From: Xylanibacter brevis ATCC 19188
GTDB taxonomy: Bacteria; Bacteroidota; Bacteroidia; Bacteroidales; Bacteroidaceae
Direction: 5' to 3'
Assembly: GCF_000621725.1 (NCBI RefSeq)
Contig: NZ_JHXM01000003.1
Coordinates: 62,001-126,000 of the forward strand
DNA: 64,000 nt
Part shown: positions 11,001 through 17,293 of the stretch, piece by piece
How positions within the stretch are numbered: position 1 is the first letter of the stretch
Layout of the letters: the number at the start of each line of letters is the position of its first letter
Made by a program: the position numbers and the translations under genes
The notes under the pieces: model-generated
Seen by the model: only the letters and a program-made list of their open reading frames with translations
Database searches by the model: none
What the model was told of the DNA's origin: nothing

Positions 11001-13467
11001 TGATAGTACAGTCCTTGGCATAGCGGAATGGTGCAATATAAGCCTCGCTACCTCCTTCTATATTCGCTGTGAGAGTATGGCCATTTCCATTGAACACACC
11101 ACGGAACGGATAGTTCATGGCACAGCTATAGACGGTACTGAAGTCTGCATCCATGATGGCATTAACATCGCTATTTCCCTTAGCAGCTTCCACTTTGGCT
11201 CTGAATGCATCCCAGTCACTACTTGTACGAAGCACCATATACTCCGCGCCATCAATGGTGACCGTACTCTTATCTGGTTCGTAAACCATGGAGCAATAGC
11301 TGTTAATCACGATCAACTTTGCATTGCCTCCACATCGGGCATAGGTTGCGCAGTTCTGTTTCTGCGTAGATATCTCGGTAGGTGCAAAATAGCAATTAGT
11401 CACTGTGGCAGTGGTGTTCGGGTTCATATAACCTATGAGACCACCATTGGCATAGCAATTATCACCTGTAAACTTACCACCAAAATAACTATTGGTAATG
11501 GACAGCGTACCAGAGGTCAGATAAGCAACAAGACCACCATTGGTGGCATCACCAGTGATGCTGCTATGGACGGTTGCTGTTGATGCACAATTCTCAATGA
11601 CGTTCGTGCCACCAATAACGCCGGCAACGATGCTCGCGGTGAACTTACTCGACGAGGAGAGACTGCCTTTGACTTTCAGATTCTTGATAGTGGCATCCTT
11701 AACATAGCGGAACGGCGCACAATAGTCGGCAAAACCAGACATATTCACGGTCAGCGTATGGCCGTTGCCATCAAAGTGTCCGCGGAAGGGAGCCGTACTA
11801 AAGCCCACACTGGACGTGATTGTGATGTCGGCATACAGGCGCGCGTTGATGTCGCGCTCACCCTTGGCACTGGCTATCTTCTCATCGAAGGTCTGCCAGT
11901 CGGCAGCACTGCGAATAGGGAAATAGTAGGGTTCCAGCTTGTCCCATGTACACAGGGGCGAGGTACCACGGTCCACAAACATCTCAATATGATAGTCCAC
12001 ACAGGGGCGCGAGAGGCTGATCACCTTGTAGCGATTGTCGCGTTCATCGGCTGTAAGCACATAGACGGCAGTATCCACGGGTTCTTTCTTTCGGTTGACC
12101 GATGTTACGCGCAACTTCATCTCCGCACGTTTGTCCCATACGGCATTGTACTCGTCGCCATACTCCCAATTAACGCGCACGGTATAGGCTCGTTCGTCTT
12201 CCCATTTAGCAGTATAGTTGTCAATGGTCAGCAAGTGTATGTCATCGACTACACACGAAGCCGAGGCCGAGGCAGGGTTGCCGTTCCATCCCCATGTCTG
12301 GGTAGCAGTACGACGAATACGGTAGGTCAGATGCTCCAGCGTGCCACCACCCGTCAAATGTCCTTCAGCAATGGCATCCACAAGGGTGCTGTCGATATAG
12401 GTATAGTTCTGTTCGTCGGCGGCAAATTCAACTGTTCCGATAGTGGTAAAATCGCTTTCTTTACCCGTCAGCGAACGCTGCACCTCAAAGAAGTCCACAT
12501 CCATCAAGTCGTTTGCGTTGGGATACAAGATGTTCCACATCAGCTTTACCTTTGCCTTGTGGTCGCCCATCGGTGTGGCAGTGAAACCAATAGGCGCATG
12601 AATCATCTTCAGATTCTGCGTCTTTGATGGTATGTTCTCAATCAGGTAATTATTATTGTCCCTATAAGATACTATGATACGGAAATTGTTATGAGGTTTT
12701 GTTGCATCAAGATAAATAGTTCCACTATTCATATTGGTGGGCAGAGACTCGCTCACCACCTGACCATTGTCGCCGGTAAATTCATAGCGTGCCGACGTAA
12801 TGTTCGTAGATGCAATGAACCAAGGAATCTCCAATTTTCCCTGTTCACTATAGGCCAAGGTAGCCTCAGTAACTTGCGGAAAAACCACATCGGCAGCTTT
12901 TGGCATAGTAATCGTTACGTCGTTGAGTCCCTTCACATGCTCTTCACTACGACTGTTTCCGTCGCGTTTCACATCCCACGTAAACGTCAGTTTCTTACCA
13001 AGCATGTCGTAAGGCAAGCGCCACACGGCATAGATGGCATAGGTCTTTCCGTCAGAGTTTCTATAGATAAGACGTTCTATATCCCCATTTGCCGACGTCA
13101 AAGTGAAGTGGTTGGCCGAATTACCCTGAGTAACATCGATTTCGCCCCCAACTCCGGTTGAGAAATGAACCCAGATGTCCTTGCTGTCACTATCGGTATC
13201 ACCATTACGATACCAGTGGAACAGGGTCTTCGTCTGTCCATCCCACGACACCTTCAGATAACCATCGTTCACCCAGCAGTCGGCACTTTCTTGATCATAT
13301 ACGGGCACTTGAATCTTAACCATGTTCGTACCGTTGAGTGTAACACTATAATTATAGGTTTCATCAACGTAAGTAGCCATAGCCTGCTTTGGCACCAACC
13401 ATACGAATAGTGCCACCAGCAACATCTGCCACTGTTGCACAAAAGCGGATTGATATTTTGTAGTCAT
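2083..13467 (-). CDS. Giant secreted multidomain protein (3794 residues), type IX-like tail
   Basis: The start at 13467 is preferred over 13548 because a promoter -7 box lies between them and a clear signal peptide follows (hydrophobic run to about residue 32, KQAMATYV). Approximate modules: Fn3-like about 290-370; two beta-helix blocks with GNGHTLT and APFRY motifs near 590 and 805; Fn3 about 1055-1135; carboxypeptidase-regulatory-like beta sandwich about 1150-1205; discoidin/F5-8-like about 1565-1710; Ig-like near 2640-2690; two LamG/concanavalin-like domains about 2697-2890 and 2903-3095; an IGAF-type module about 3343-3420; two GWN-W/I modules about 3456-3580; and a C-terminus of the form KGIYIYNGNKVVIK, matching type IX secretion tails. 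This predicts a surface-anchored or released protein that binds glycan or matrix. No enzyme active site was recognised. The middle (about 1800-2600) has no domain I can name. Confidence 0.8.
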   Translation of the reverse strand: MTTKYQSAFVQQWQMLLVALFVWLVPKQAMATYVDETYNYSVTLNGTNMVKIQVPVYDQESADCWVNDGYLKVSWDGQTKTLFHWYRNGDTDSDSKDIWVHFSTGVGGEIDVTQGNSANHFTLTSANGDIERLIYRNSDGKTYAIYAVWRLPYDMLGKKLTFTWDVKRDGNSRSEEHVKGLNDVTITMPKAADVVFPQVTEATLAYSEQGKLEIPWFIASTNITSARYEFTGDNGQVVSESLPTNMNSGTIYLDATKPHNNFRIIVSYRDNNNYLIENIPSKTQNLKMIHAPIGFTATPMGDHKAKVKLMWNILYPNANDLMDVDFFEVQRSLTGKESDFTTIGTVEFAADEQNYTYIDSTLVDAIAEGHLTGGGTLEHLTYRIRRTATQTWGWNGNPASASASCVVDDIHLLTIDNYTAKWEDERAYTVRVNWEYGDEYNAVWDKRAEMKLRVTSVNRKKEPVDTAVYVLTADERDNRYKVISLSRPCVDYHIEMFVDRGTSPLCTWDKLEPYYFPIRSAADWQTFDEKIASAKGERDINARLYADITITSSVGFSTAPFRGHFDGNGHTLTVNMSGFADYCAPFRYVKDATIKNLKVKGSLSSSSKFTASIVAGVIGGTNVIENCASTATVHSSITGDATNGGLVAYLTSGTLSITNSYFGGKFTGDNCYANGGLIGYMNPNTTATVTNCYFAPTEISTQKQNCATYARCGGNAKLIVINSYCSMVYEPDKSTVTIDGAEYMVLRTSSDWDAFRAKVEAAKGNSDVNAIMDADFSTVYSCAMNYPFRGVFNGNGHTLTANIEGGSEAYIAPFRYAKDCTIKNLIVGGEVKGGNCSAGLVGSLEGSPTVRLENLYLKNSVTTVQNYVGGVVGHTHGANIVMEDCKSYGYVYAVGSDSYGGAVFGWGHGGSWTLHRVYEFVSFSGINHAAFSFWNNQSNNTIHKWGYNDASTTCVSYHDFDEVKAEYRSTYGSDALVIFNRELSGSWDNKSGAILPVMDVLNIGADNDMNADALLNAFGGGWKKENKTVVPVVTTFYAYSATSASTCPTFYHESMGKIEKTLKTETRQSSVLLTWETDENPVDYFMVLRREKGAGDNDWTTVESNIDQKSYEDKSVSPLMDYEYKVRAINDCEGISYTETEVEEGACKHTGLLEGYVRFNDGTGVDGIVVEIVPTSEEDRAQPDAIRKVKTDESGYFVADDLSYFGKTSVSYDVTPVSTGNIRLENGQSSVTFNNMSNHETVKDFTITNGLQFNAYVMYDGTSIPVKGVRFRVNGKLLHNAKGDYVETDFEGHVQFQVLNNTLSKIQAVMDHHTFTNGGWYKSADGVVLTDKVGKTYFYDSTLVKLTGRVVGGKDQGNLPLDNNLSRNNLGDDLSMVLTLEGDNTSWLVYDNQNTGVTKRNITFDHPAGGGHKTTVEMQRKRMVVKPDSLTGEYVLMLPPVRWKVQQVYCEGYSTLFQDGQVSEVIDLTECLIPDTIKYEGSFIDVDGHGVYQPTEIYNYRYNRIYHAPVEITYRQLGYDTFDYFGDKSYMAQTLGGDKIEVPLAGQKYDGYSNYTNPFDIYTHTAKLNGQQASHAGIGTDIYANLFDGDSNTKWCVVSNSSNWWVNFKADKPVSVSSLDLTTGNDSQKYDGRNPKGMRLLARAAETDEWTTLYETNNAGIEAYNLKTYSYKIANRNFYQFFRLEILTTNWGNIGTYEGYEVQLGELALTCRGDADNKPEEDHGPEPLLSSSAYYTFGYPVFSLERKYPIQISVVERYPWNGVKGSKKEDLVRIGGGKVIVHNGMKNGLHQDFVTLDSLGQGVFLLEAEQTTRLLTKDDALRTVTMTLEQDGTTYEAEPLKGYILNMFATGGSKDAISTDEPLLIDILRDPPGGSSTATLSKGSKLKYNYTVDMKFKAGVELTFGTGTALDNYSGVIAGVAEYGLINSGSSQNWIDLDIIFSGTGKKGYSYTMNVAEDITTSSAPTMVGADADVYIGVVQNMIVTPMSTIRAIPDSIYKHMLGRLGGSTLATGNTLKYGSLVHIAEGRDAYDSVYHLVRDESLAYGPQVTSQFAHSQKYIVSELLPKLANEIHAMLFTGTKDEAQKLADATGKAVYWSKVEPTHEDFGVEYDVVRPTGVTGGIDELAQKQNVFLAWVKMIGENEYEKLSAYDLVANYDVDGGSKVTYNETFESEYSVAQNINYPFTTADYFGDDGTDRYDRLAAAGATLLSQPALASVFKMLSKQLGFGEVVKDGVKENNKAGIGSVEMKFAGVAFKFGIVPVIDYSSIGTYGTTHNFTRKESFTISMDPKSHLNLDVFRVRTLANDTLKSVNADNFDVFHNANFDDWMECVNHHVSGGVDYRDAIYPRSFIYRTRSGATCNPWEDERRTLAYRPGTLLDERTKKISNPKITLDRQSLSGIAINDPARFKVYLTNESEQPEAATGGLTLFSFFLDETSNPNGAKIYVDGTPLNGNGVTIVLYPNKVVEKTMEVYAGSEFDYEGITLGVASNSDFANTQNKVKFDVHYLRQAGSVNISSPGDKWVMNTDAPWNEKRGWFIPITIDGFNKHQKNFDHIEFQYKESMRGENSWTNLCSYYADSTLMAQANGVREMIPENGNIITQFYGEGTVMEKAYDLRAVLYCRDGNSFLTTPSRIISGVKDTRRPQLFGMPEPKDGTITNKDNIVFNFSEDIEYNYLNDITNFEVKGEVNNDNITETVSLEFSNNASVESEAQRNFNGKNLTIDMMIKPNESGREMPLFSHGTNGKKLQLWLTGDYHLKAVVDDQTYTSTKAIAKGGFTQVAMTISQDSVLTFYNGGEEIGTSKMTTLYTGTGPLIFGRTNETDRTKSQYYEGRMMEARLWYRALSGGLLGSTYGSRRLTGYEVGLVDYYPMNEGHGDYAMDHTQGANAQLKGASWAMPHGFSLYLDWEDRGLALNQNTLNRTAEQDYTLMFWFKTDSKGRGVLLSNGAGSADEDNARNQFNIAFEAEKLMYRTHGMGVEVPGDWSDNQWHHFAMTVKRSHGVANIYVDAVLRASFAADSLGGISGGHPLVGAALSDKKNEQGKIETVDTRNWLRGYIDELCLFEQALPATMIKNYSSKSPCGDEIGLLTYLSFDHQERQSNNDIELAPYPYSRKIYKDEKGDTRYELDPQTKEPTSIPVRDYPFADEVSIETVKAHIDGTTAAPVVPYEELKNLTYSYVGKDNQVLVSVDEQTSRINRCNIYVTLRDIEDKNGNAMASPQTACYYVNNSNLEWWPNRETMIISAEEDSFNDVYLSIRNNSAVSHTYTIENCPKWLQLEKYSDIVGPNDFALITGTVSRNLNVGTYDEIIYFSDEEGVREPLYLNVTIEAEKPNWALDIPGDLLQYSMNITGQVYLNDEIDIDTRDIIGAFDYEGQCHGFAHIGHSAQTDDNGLYLTVYDNIPNGRKLLFKLWQYSTGREQMLRADGQEWLEFKKSTVLGIDKPVRFEGTKSFIQTFNLKKGWNWVSFNVSSEKLFNLNNLLDGLPWCEGDVLTDMNTDLTLLYTDGHWLSSGGLNNVMLSTRKAYAIKVQNDISFPVSGSIIKAADQRTIEVKNGWNGIGYTPMMNLSVETALSDYYDKAEVGDVVKSHNEFAYFAQTGGTGRWRGSLQYMKPGEGYMLLRKNSTPVTFRYPFFEVGSTFVDEWNYTTTFRAPSAQLRSTMNVSAVVDGFSLEEDDRLVAYANGEKVGEAKAAQSLAKDHTDAPIFYLSISGEAQTGIWFAIERDDEIVASTMEQMSFRANAVVGSPDQPTTISFARSDNADGKWYSMNGVQLPKRPTKKGIYIYNGNKVVIK

Positions 13468-13509
13468 AGTAAGAAAGGTATAAATATCGTATTCACTAGT
13501 TAATTTTTG

Positions 13510-13517
13510 CAAAGATA
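13510..13517 (-). promoter_or_regulatory. -7 box (TATCTTTG) of giant surface-protein operon
   Basis: On the minus strand TATCTTTG fits the Bacteroidota -7 consensus TAnnTTTG. TTG/TTTG sequences lie 18 to 23 bases upstream as possible -33 elements. Transcription would start near 13503, about 36 bases before the ATG at 13467, which supports that start over the upstream in-frame ATG. Confidence 0.65.
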
Positions 13518-13732
13518 TATAATTTATTTTAATTACAATGCAAAACAACCCACTTTTTTTTGTATAAACCGCATGGAAAAGCCACGCGAGTTTTTCCAGT
13601 TATCTACAAAATATTCTTGTTTGGAAATAAATATTCACACCCTACCACCCGTTTTTAGTAAATAAACATTAAAAATAAAGGGAATAAGCGAGAGTTTTTT
13701 GATATTAATTTCATTACAAAGAAAATAATTAC

Positions 13733-13740
13733 TATATTTG
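13733..13740 (+). promoter_or_regulatory. -7 box (TATATTTG) of lipocalin-like gene
   Basis: TATATTTG matches TAnnTTTG and lies 48 bases before the ATG at 13789. The -33 position carries only a weak TTTC. Confidence 0.55.
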
Positions 13741-13788
13741 TTCCCAAACAGCGCAATATTTTTAATTACTAACCAAAACTCTTAAATT

Positions 13789-14865
13789 ATGAAAATAATG
13801 TTTAAATGGATGTGTGCTATCATAGTAGTTGTGATGAGTACTTATGTGTTTACTGCATGTGGTGATGACAGTGATGATCCCATTAATCCCAATGCGCCCT
13901 CTTCCTCATCAATTGTGGGCACTTGGGAAGTAGTTTCGTCACCTGTTACTCAGAATGGTCCCACCAAAGGCACATTATTCTACATGGCCAGCAATGGTGT
14001 GATGAAGATGCAGCTGGGTGGTATAGGTGAAGTGAATACTGGCAGATATTCCTACATTCCAGCCACAGGTCTTTTAACTCCCTCTTTCGAAGGAGTAAAA
14101 TCAGGTACCGCTGTATTGAGCATGCGCTCAGATGGTAAAATCAGCATGCTGGTATCTGAATCCGATAATAACTACACCCTTATCCTCGAGAAGAAGTCTA
14201 GTAATGACATCATCCAGAGTGGTGAAGGTGGAGGCGGTGACCCAGGAGAAGTACAAGCTCGAGAGATTATTGGTACTTGGATATTTCTTTATGATGAAGG
14301 AAACGTTAACAACAGCGAAGGTATTACAATAGTATTCAACGAGGATGGAACAGGTTACTACTACGATGAGCGATCTCAAAGAGAAAACATTACCTTCACA
14401 TCGAGTTACGACAGCAAGGGACGTATCCGTGCAGAATGGACATACCAAGTAAATGGATCAAAGGCCGAGCTGAAAGCGATAGCCGTACAAGGCGGCAATG
14501 TGCTGAACGGAGAAGGTCGCATGATGCAAGATGGTGTTGACTTCGCAGGTGTTACGATGATGAGGAAAGACTACACGATTCCTTCAGAGGGCATCCTCGG
14601 TCGTTGGAAGGTAACTGATGTAAACTTCAATGGTCCAAGAATCGGTGGCGTATTGGTATTTGCCAACAATAACGAGTTCTACACAGAGGGTGACGCTCAT
14701 GCAGACACTTATGATTGGAATGCTACAACAAAGGAACTGGTGATTCATCTTACTGAAGATGGCGACATCCAGGCCACTGTTGAAACCAATGGTTGGACAA
14801 CAGGCTCACAGGCCACTGTAACCTTAGTTGGCGCAGATGGTACACTTAAACTAGAGAAACTATAA
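13789..14865 (+). CDS. Lipoprotein with three lipocalin-like repeats
   Basis: The 358-residue product has a signal peptide ending FTAC (cysteine 24) followed by GDDSDD, so it is probably surface-exposed. Three repeats each open with a G-x-W signature: IVGTWEV near residue 44, IIGTWIF near 160 and ILGRWKV near 265. Each continues with a beta-rich body containing F/YxxNG or FNEDGTGYYY-type strands. This matches the lipocalin-like families of Bacteroidota lipoproteins, which usually have one copy. The ligand is unknown. It has its own promoter and terminator, so it is a single-gene unit divergent from the giant-protein operon. Confidence 0.75.
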   Translation: MKIMFKWMCAIIVVVMSTYVFTACGDDSDDPINPNAPSSSSIVGTWEVVSSPVTQNGPTKGTLFYMASNGVMKMQLGGIGEVNTGRYSYIPATGLLTPSFEGVKSGTAVLSMRSDGKISMLVSESDNNYTLILEKKSSNDIIQSGEGGGGDPGEVQAREIIGTWIFLYDEGNVNNSEGITIVFNEDGTGYYYDERSQRENITFTSSYDSKGRIRAEWTYQVNGSKAELKAIAVQGGNVLNGEGRMMQDGVDFAGVTMMRKDYTIPSEGILGRWKVTDVNFNGPRIGGVLVFANNNEFYTEGDAHADTYDWNATTKELVIHLTEDGDIQATVETNGWTTGSQATVTLVGADGTLKLEKL

Positions 14866-14886
14866 GATATAGCTCTATCGATTAAC

Positions 14887-14930
14887 TTGACGGCATTATC
14901 CTCCTTGGATAGTGCCGTCAATTCTTTTTC
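14887..14930 (+). terminator. Terminator of lipocalin-like lipoprotein gene
   Basis: A 14-bp stem (TTGACGGCATTATC with GATAGTGCCGTCAA, one G-T pair) around a 7-base loop is followed by TTCTTTTTC, 21 bases after the stop codon. Confidence 0.85.
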
Positions 14931-15011
14931 ATTATGAACCTTTCAGTTGTGTCCAACTTTCTGGGTTCACTTCATCCCTCGTCATACTTATATTATATAA
15001 GGTGTTCTCGC

Positions 15012-15470
15012 TTAAAGTGGTATCTCAGGATGCTGCACCGCTAGCGGCAGCTCTTTCTGCGAGAGGTAGAACATATAGAGGATGACGGGTTTCGACCCGC
15101 GGTTCTCGCCATGGTGTATGGTGTTCACCATCTCTACAACGGCCTCACCCTCGTGCACCGTCTTTTCGGTGCCGTCCAGCCCGATGATGGTCAGTTCGCC
15201 CTGCACCAGAATGCCGTAGTTCATCACGGGATGATGGTGCCAGCCCAGCTTCTTACCGGCAGGAAACACATATTTCACAGCCACCAGTTCGGGGCGTCCC
15301 TGCAGATAGTCGGGCAGTTCCACGCCGTCCCAACTCTGACTGGTGCGGATCAACTCTTGAGAAACGACCTCTTCTTCATTTTTAGCTTCCGACCGACAGC
15401 TCACAATAACAACTGCTATGGTGCACAGGAACAGTAAACCGGCAGTCAGCTTCAATAATTTTTTGTTCAT
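15012..15470 (-). CDS. Cupin-domain lipoprotein (copy 1)
   Basis: The start at 15470 (MNKKLLK) is preferred because a TATCTTTG promoter box lies at 15513-15520, downstream of the longer frame's first ATG. The 152-residue product has a lipoprotein signal (VIVSC, cysteine 25) and a single cupin domain with the motif GWHHHPVMNYGILVQGEL and a second motif near H-G-E-N-R. The clustered histidines would bind a metal. The mature domain is about 95 percent identical to the cupin at 49777-50250, but the signal regions are unrelated. Small exported cupins of this kind have no established substrate. Confidence 0.8.
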   Translation of the reverse strand: MNKKLLKLTAGLLFLCTIAVVIVSCRSEAKNEEEVVSQELIRTSQSWDGVELPDYLQGRPELVAVKYVFPAGKKLGWHHHPVMNYGILVQGELTIIGLDGTEKTVHEGEAVVEMVNTIHHGENRGSKPVILYMFYLSQKELPLAVQHPEIPL

Positions 15471-15512
15471 GATCATGTTATTCTTTAAATAATAGGTATA
15501 ATAGTTCACCTG

Positions 15513-15520
15513 CAAAGATA
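15513..15520 (-). promoter_or_regulatory. -7 box (TATCTTTG) of cupin gene 1
   Basis: TATCTTTG on the minus strand fits TAnnTTTG and lies 43 bases upstream of the chosen ATG. Confidence 0.55.
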
Positions 15521-15613
15521 CATTATTTTCCCGAACCATGGTACATTACGCCCTAATTTTTTCTCTGAAATTAATCACTTTGATGCCTGCATGCTCCAGT
15601 TACAACTTAATAG

Positions 15614-16064
15614 AAAACTGGCACCTTTCTAGCGGAAAAGTGGCAGTTTGACGATGCAATACCTTTTGTTTTGCGATGCAATTCGGTAAGTTTTGCGATG
15701 CAATTCGGTAAGTTTTGCGATGCAATTCGGTAAGTTTTGCTCCGCATCTAGCCCCTGGCCAGCGCCATTCCAGGGGCTAGATGCGGTCGTTTCAGCCCCT
15801 GGATGTGGTTGATTCAGGGGCTAGAAGTGGCAGTTCCAGGGGCTAGAACAAAAACTATAGTTTTGGTTCTAGAGTTTAGAACGGCCATTTCTAGACTCTA
15901 GAACTACTACTTCTAGACTTTAAAACAACCCATTCTAGAGTCTAGAAATGGGGTTTCTAGACTCTAGAATGGATGCAAAAGTGCCACTATTGGCACGTAA
16001 AAGCGTAACTATTGGCACGTGAGAATGCCACTATGAGCACGTAAAAGTGCCACTATTGACCTTT
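15614..16064. repeat. 22-bp-periodic intergenic array, locus 1
   Basis: The 451 bp run as 20 units of 22 bp plus one half-unit of 11 bp (15856-15866). Four unit families follow each other. Two units starting AAAA (15614, 15636) lead into four based on AATTCGGTAAGTTTTGC (15658-15745, the middle two identical). Five are built on CCAGGGGCTAG or its reverse complement (15746-15855). Then come five with the palindrome TTCTAGACTCTAGAA or variants, at 15867, 15889, 15911, 15933 and 15955. Last are four of the AAAAGTGCCACTATT type, at 15977, 15999, 16021 and 16043. No open frame of interest crosses it. It lies between cupin gene 1 and the M23 gene, which point the same way. The function is unknown. 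Confidence 0.85.
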
Positions 16065-16170
16065 AAAAGGGAAGTAACGAGCAGTCGTTTCGGTCTTTCT
16101 ACGGAGCTTGTACTGCTCCCACTAGTCTATTCGTCTTTCGGAGAGGGGCTGGGGGGGAGGCCGAAACAAC
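16065..16170. other. Non-coding sequence with a G-rich segment
   Basis: Between the 22-bp array and the M23 terminator lies a short stretch with a long-range GTTTCGG/CCGAAAC pairing (about 16087 and 16161) and a G-rich core AGAGGGGCTGGGGGGGAGG at 16142-16160. A related G-rich hairpin lies at 48357-48385. No gene is seen. Confidence 0.5.
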
Positions 16171-16201
16171 AAAAAAAGAGCAAGCCTCTAAGTGCTTGCT
16201 C
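16171..16201 (-). terminator. Terminator of M23 peptidase gene
   Basis: GAGCAAGC and GCTTGCTC form an 8-bp stem with an 8-base loop. On the minus strand it is followed by seven T's. It lies 22 bases after the M23 stop codon. Confidence 0.8.
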
Positions 16202-16223
16202 CTTCATATCGGATGATGATTGA

Positions 16224-17165
16224 TTAGTATTTCAAGATCTGTCCGGGCATCAGGCGCACATTGGTGCTGATGCGGTTCAACTTGCAGATGGCATTCACCG
16301 AGGTGCGATGCTTGCGAGCAATGGCCGAAAGGGTCTCGCCCTTTGCCACTTTGTGATAGCGAGCAGCCTGCACCTCACGGCTCTGGCGCTTGCTGGCCGT
16401 GGCACGGTTCATGTTCTCCTCGAGACCATCACCGCCACGATACTCACCACCGGTGCCACGCAGACGAGTGGCCTGAGCCGACTCTGCATTGTATGTGCTC
16501 TTGCGGAAGGTGTAGAAATCGCCTGTGACGTCCTGATTGTGGAAGTCGAACATCAGCGCTGGGTTCAGGGCTACACCGCAGAGACGGGTCTCGAAGTGCA
16601 GGTGCGAACCGGTGCTACGACCGGTGTTACCACCCAGACCGATAGGATCGCCAGCGCGAACCTCCTGGTTTTCAACTACCAGATGCTTGGACATGTGACC
16701 ATAGATGGTCTCCAGTCCGTTGCTGTGGCGAATCACCACGTATTTGCCATAGCCCTTTGGCTCATAGCGCACGATGCGCACCTTACCGGTAAATGCAGCA
16801 CGGATGGTGTCGCCAATGTACACCTTGATATCCAGTCCTTTGTGCTGACGGCCCCAACGGGCACCGAAATTAGAGGTGATGATGCGGCTGTTGGTTGGCA
16901 TGCAGAAGTCTCGCAGGTTGATGCGGAACGAGTCGGGCAACTGCGTAGCCTGGTGGGCATAACGGTTGTTCCAATCGTTGTAGAGGCTGGCTGCGGGCGA
17001 CTCGTAAACTTCGTAGTCGAGCATGCGCTGCAATGCTATTGAATCTATAGCTCTCATCTTGCGATCAATAGGTGCCTGACTGGCCAATAGATCTTGACCA
17101 GCAGCTGGAATCACTGAGATAGAGGCTAATGCCACAAGGGCTATTTTTCTTATTGTTTTAAACAT
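16224..17165 (-). CDS. M23-family cell-wall endopeptidase with C-terminal LysM
   Basis: The 313-residue protein has a signal peptide that would be cut before Gln24. An M23 (lysostaphin-type) zinc peptidase domain follows, with the ligand set H108-x-x-x-D112 (HKGLD), H157 (YGHM) and H188-L-H190 (SHLHFE). A basic linker leads to a LysM domain at about 267-313 (YHKVAKGETLSAIARKH). The expected role is cutting peptidoglycan cross-links in the periplasm during growth or division, with LysM giving wall binding. All ligands are present, so it should be active rather than an EnvC-type activator. It has its own promoter and terminator. Confidence 0.88.
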   Translation of the reverse strand: MFKTIRKIALVALASISVIPAAGQDLLASQAPIDRKMRAIDSIALQRMLDYEVYESPAASLYNDWNNRYAHQATQLPDSFRINLRDFCMPTNSRIITSNFGARWGRQHKGLDIKVYIGDTIRAAFTGKVRIVRYEPKGYGKYVVIRHSNGLETIYGHMSKHLVVENQEVRAGDPIGLGGNTGRSTGSHLHFETRLCGVALNPALMFDFHNQDVTGDFYTFRKSTYNAESAQATRLRGTGGEYRGGDGLEENMNRATASKRQSREVQAARYHKVAKGETLSAIARKHRTSVNAICKLNRISTNVRLMPGQILKY

Positions 17166-17210
17166 TCCTTAATTGATTAAGTAAAGTTATGTGTACAAAA
17201 AAATACGCTG

Positions 17211-17243
17211 CAAAGTTACAAAAAATAATCTATTCCCTCCAAA
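17211..17243 (-). promoter_or_regulatory. Promoter of M23 peptidase gene
   Basis: On the minus strand TTTG (17240-17243), 21 bases and TAACTTTG (17211-17218) form a standard Bacteroidota promoter about 46 bases upstream of the ATG. Confidence 0.7.
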
Positions 17244-17293
17244 TTAATAAGGTATCTTTTGGGGTCTTTTAACATAAAAGTTGCATTTTTACA

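Larger units (their letters stand above)
13468..13788. other. Divergent intergenic region with promoters, no gene
   Basis: About 320 AT-rich bases separate the minus-strand giant gene from the plus-strand lipocalin-like lipoprotein. It holds a TATCTTTG box for the minus strand and a TATATTTG box for the plus strand. No small reading frame with support was seen. Confidence 0.7.

Noticed and set aside
13468..13548. Upstream start of the giant protein
   Set aside because: A -7 box lies at 13510-13517, so transcripts would begin after that ATG. The downstream ATG gives a proper signal peptide.
15614..16064. CRISPR array
   Set aside because: Units are 22 bp without constant repeats separated by unique spacers of 30 or more bases, families change along the tract, and no cas gene is present.
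15614..16064. Insertion-sequence remnant
   Set aside because: There is no transposase fragment, terminal inverted repeat or target duplication. The structure is tandem.
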